64,000 nt of DNA from Nostoc sp. GT001. Lineage in GTDB: Bacteria; Cyanobacteriota; Cyanobacteriia; Cyanobacteriales; Nostocaceae. The notes beneath the pieces were generated by a model that did not search any database, was not told the DNA's origin, and was given only the letters and a program-made list of their open reading frames with translations. A program made the translations under genes and the position numbers. Shown here piece after piece: positions 63,773-64,000 of the stretch; the stretch's first letter is position 1; each line of letters opens with the position of its first letter. Where the stretch lies: the NCBI RefSeq assembly GCF_030382115.1, contig NZ_JAUDRJ010000003.1, positions 5,742,911 through 5,806,910 of the forward strand, given 5' to 3'.

Positions 63773-63973
63773 GTGACTGATATACAAGCTGGTCAAATGA
63801 CTTGGCGACTACCAGGTTCCTCAGAATGTGCCTTACATTTGCGGCATAATGCTTCGGAACCTTGGCGATCGTATAAAGAATTTCCACAATATGTTCTACC
63901 CGATCCGCCCGGTTTTTCCGAAGGATACGCGACATTTTTAGCACTCCTGAAAAAGAACTGGCAGCCGTTGTAA
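63773..63973 (+). CDS. Small conserved-looking protein
   Basis: A 66-residue soluble protein starting at GTG 63773, supported by AGGAGG about seven bases upstream. The sequence (MTWRLPGSSECALHLRHN, then SYKEFPQYVLPDPPGFSEGYATFLALLKKN) looks like a compact, folded domain. I do not recognise its function. It is 150 bp after the HEAT-repeat gene on the same strand, so co-transcription is possible. Confidence 0.6.
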   Translation: MTDIQAGQMTWRLPGSSECALHLRHNASEPWRSYKEFPQYVLPDPPGFSEGYATFLALLKKNWQPL

Positions 63974-64000
63974 ACTCGCTACAGAAAAACTGATCAAACA

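Noticed and set aside
1-64000. CRISPR array, rRNA or tRNA genes
   Set aside because: No regular 28-37-bp repeats with unique spacers; the heptamer arrays are tandem without spacers. No rRNA-like blocks or convincing tRNA cloverleaf were seen.
1-64000. Frequent GCGATCGC octamers as a special regulatory site
   Set aside because: This is the HIP1 motif, spread over many cyanobacterial genomes, inside and outside genes. It supports the taxonomy only.

Overview
The window is chromosomal DNA from a filamentous, heterocyst-type cyanobacterium, most likely a phycoerythrin-containing Nostoc or close relative. The octamer GCGATCGC (HIP1) is scattered throughout. Intergenic gaps hold heptamer tandem repeats and many short inverted-repeat elements. 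The gene set includes phycoerythrin linkers with CpeS, CpeT and CpeR, a cyanophycinase next to a short CphA2-type cyanophycin synthetase, TxlA, a group 2 sigma factor and a CHASE2 kinase. I see no tRNA, rRNA, CRISPR array or intact transposase.

Layout: (1) 0.4-12.6 kb: MFS transporter, APH-fold kinase, hisIE, hemL, polysaccharide deacetylase, fasciclin protein, GST-like protein, HerA-like ATPase, sigma factor. (2) 13-26.6 kb: two-TM unknown protein, CHASE2-Ser/Thr kinase with a 441-bp tandem duplication over its 5' end, a frameshifted hybrid histidine kinase, an amino-acid permease, KptA, an LpxB-related protein, a frameshifted ABC exporter. (3) 26.7-33 kb: nucleoside transporter, isochorismatase-type hydrolase, cupin, a DUF433/DUF5615 toxin-antitoxin pair and a receptor-like gene broken by an in-frame stop. 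(4) 33.2-44.7 kb: an all-minus-strand phosphonate island (below) with a divergent peptide-type ABC exporter. (5) 45-53.4 kb: LytM peptidase, cphB, cphA2, txlA, cytochrome P450 with a divergent TetR regulator. (6) 53.5-64 kb: diguanylate cyclase, a frameshifted phycobilisome linker, a Tat-exported CxxC repeat protein, cpeR-cpeT-cpeS-linker-cpeC, a phycobiliprotein homologue and an NblB-like HEAT protein.

The most interesting unit is the phosphonate island. PEP mutase (fused to a nucleotidyltransferase domain), phosphonopyruvate decarboxylase and a PhnW-type aminotransferase together predict 2-aminoethylphosphonate. A second, free-standing nucleotidyltransferase and a CDP-alcohol phosphotransferase then predict CMP-activation and transfer to a lipid alcohol, that is, a phosphonolipid headgroup. 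An HpnP-like B12 radical-SAM protein (hopanoid C-2 methylase family), a DUF1400 lipase-like hydrolase and the divergent exporter suggest a membrane-lipid or envelope locus. This is inference from family membership and gene order.

Four large genes are interrupted: three by apparent +1 frameshifts and one by an in-frame TAA. Two short coding relics are also visible. The interruptions may be real gene decay or uncorrected assembly errors. At least nine intergenic inverted-repeat elements of about 80-260 bp, belonging to several terminal-repeat families, show that the genome is heavily colonised by MITE-like sequences, including inside the phosphonate and cpe gene clusters.
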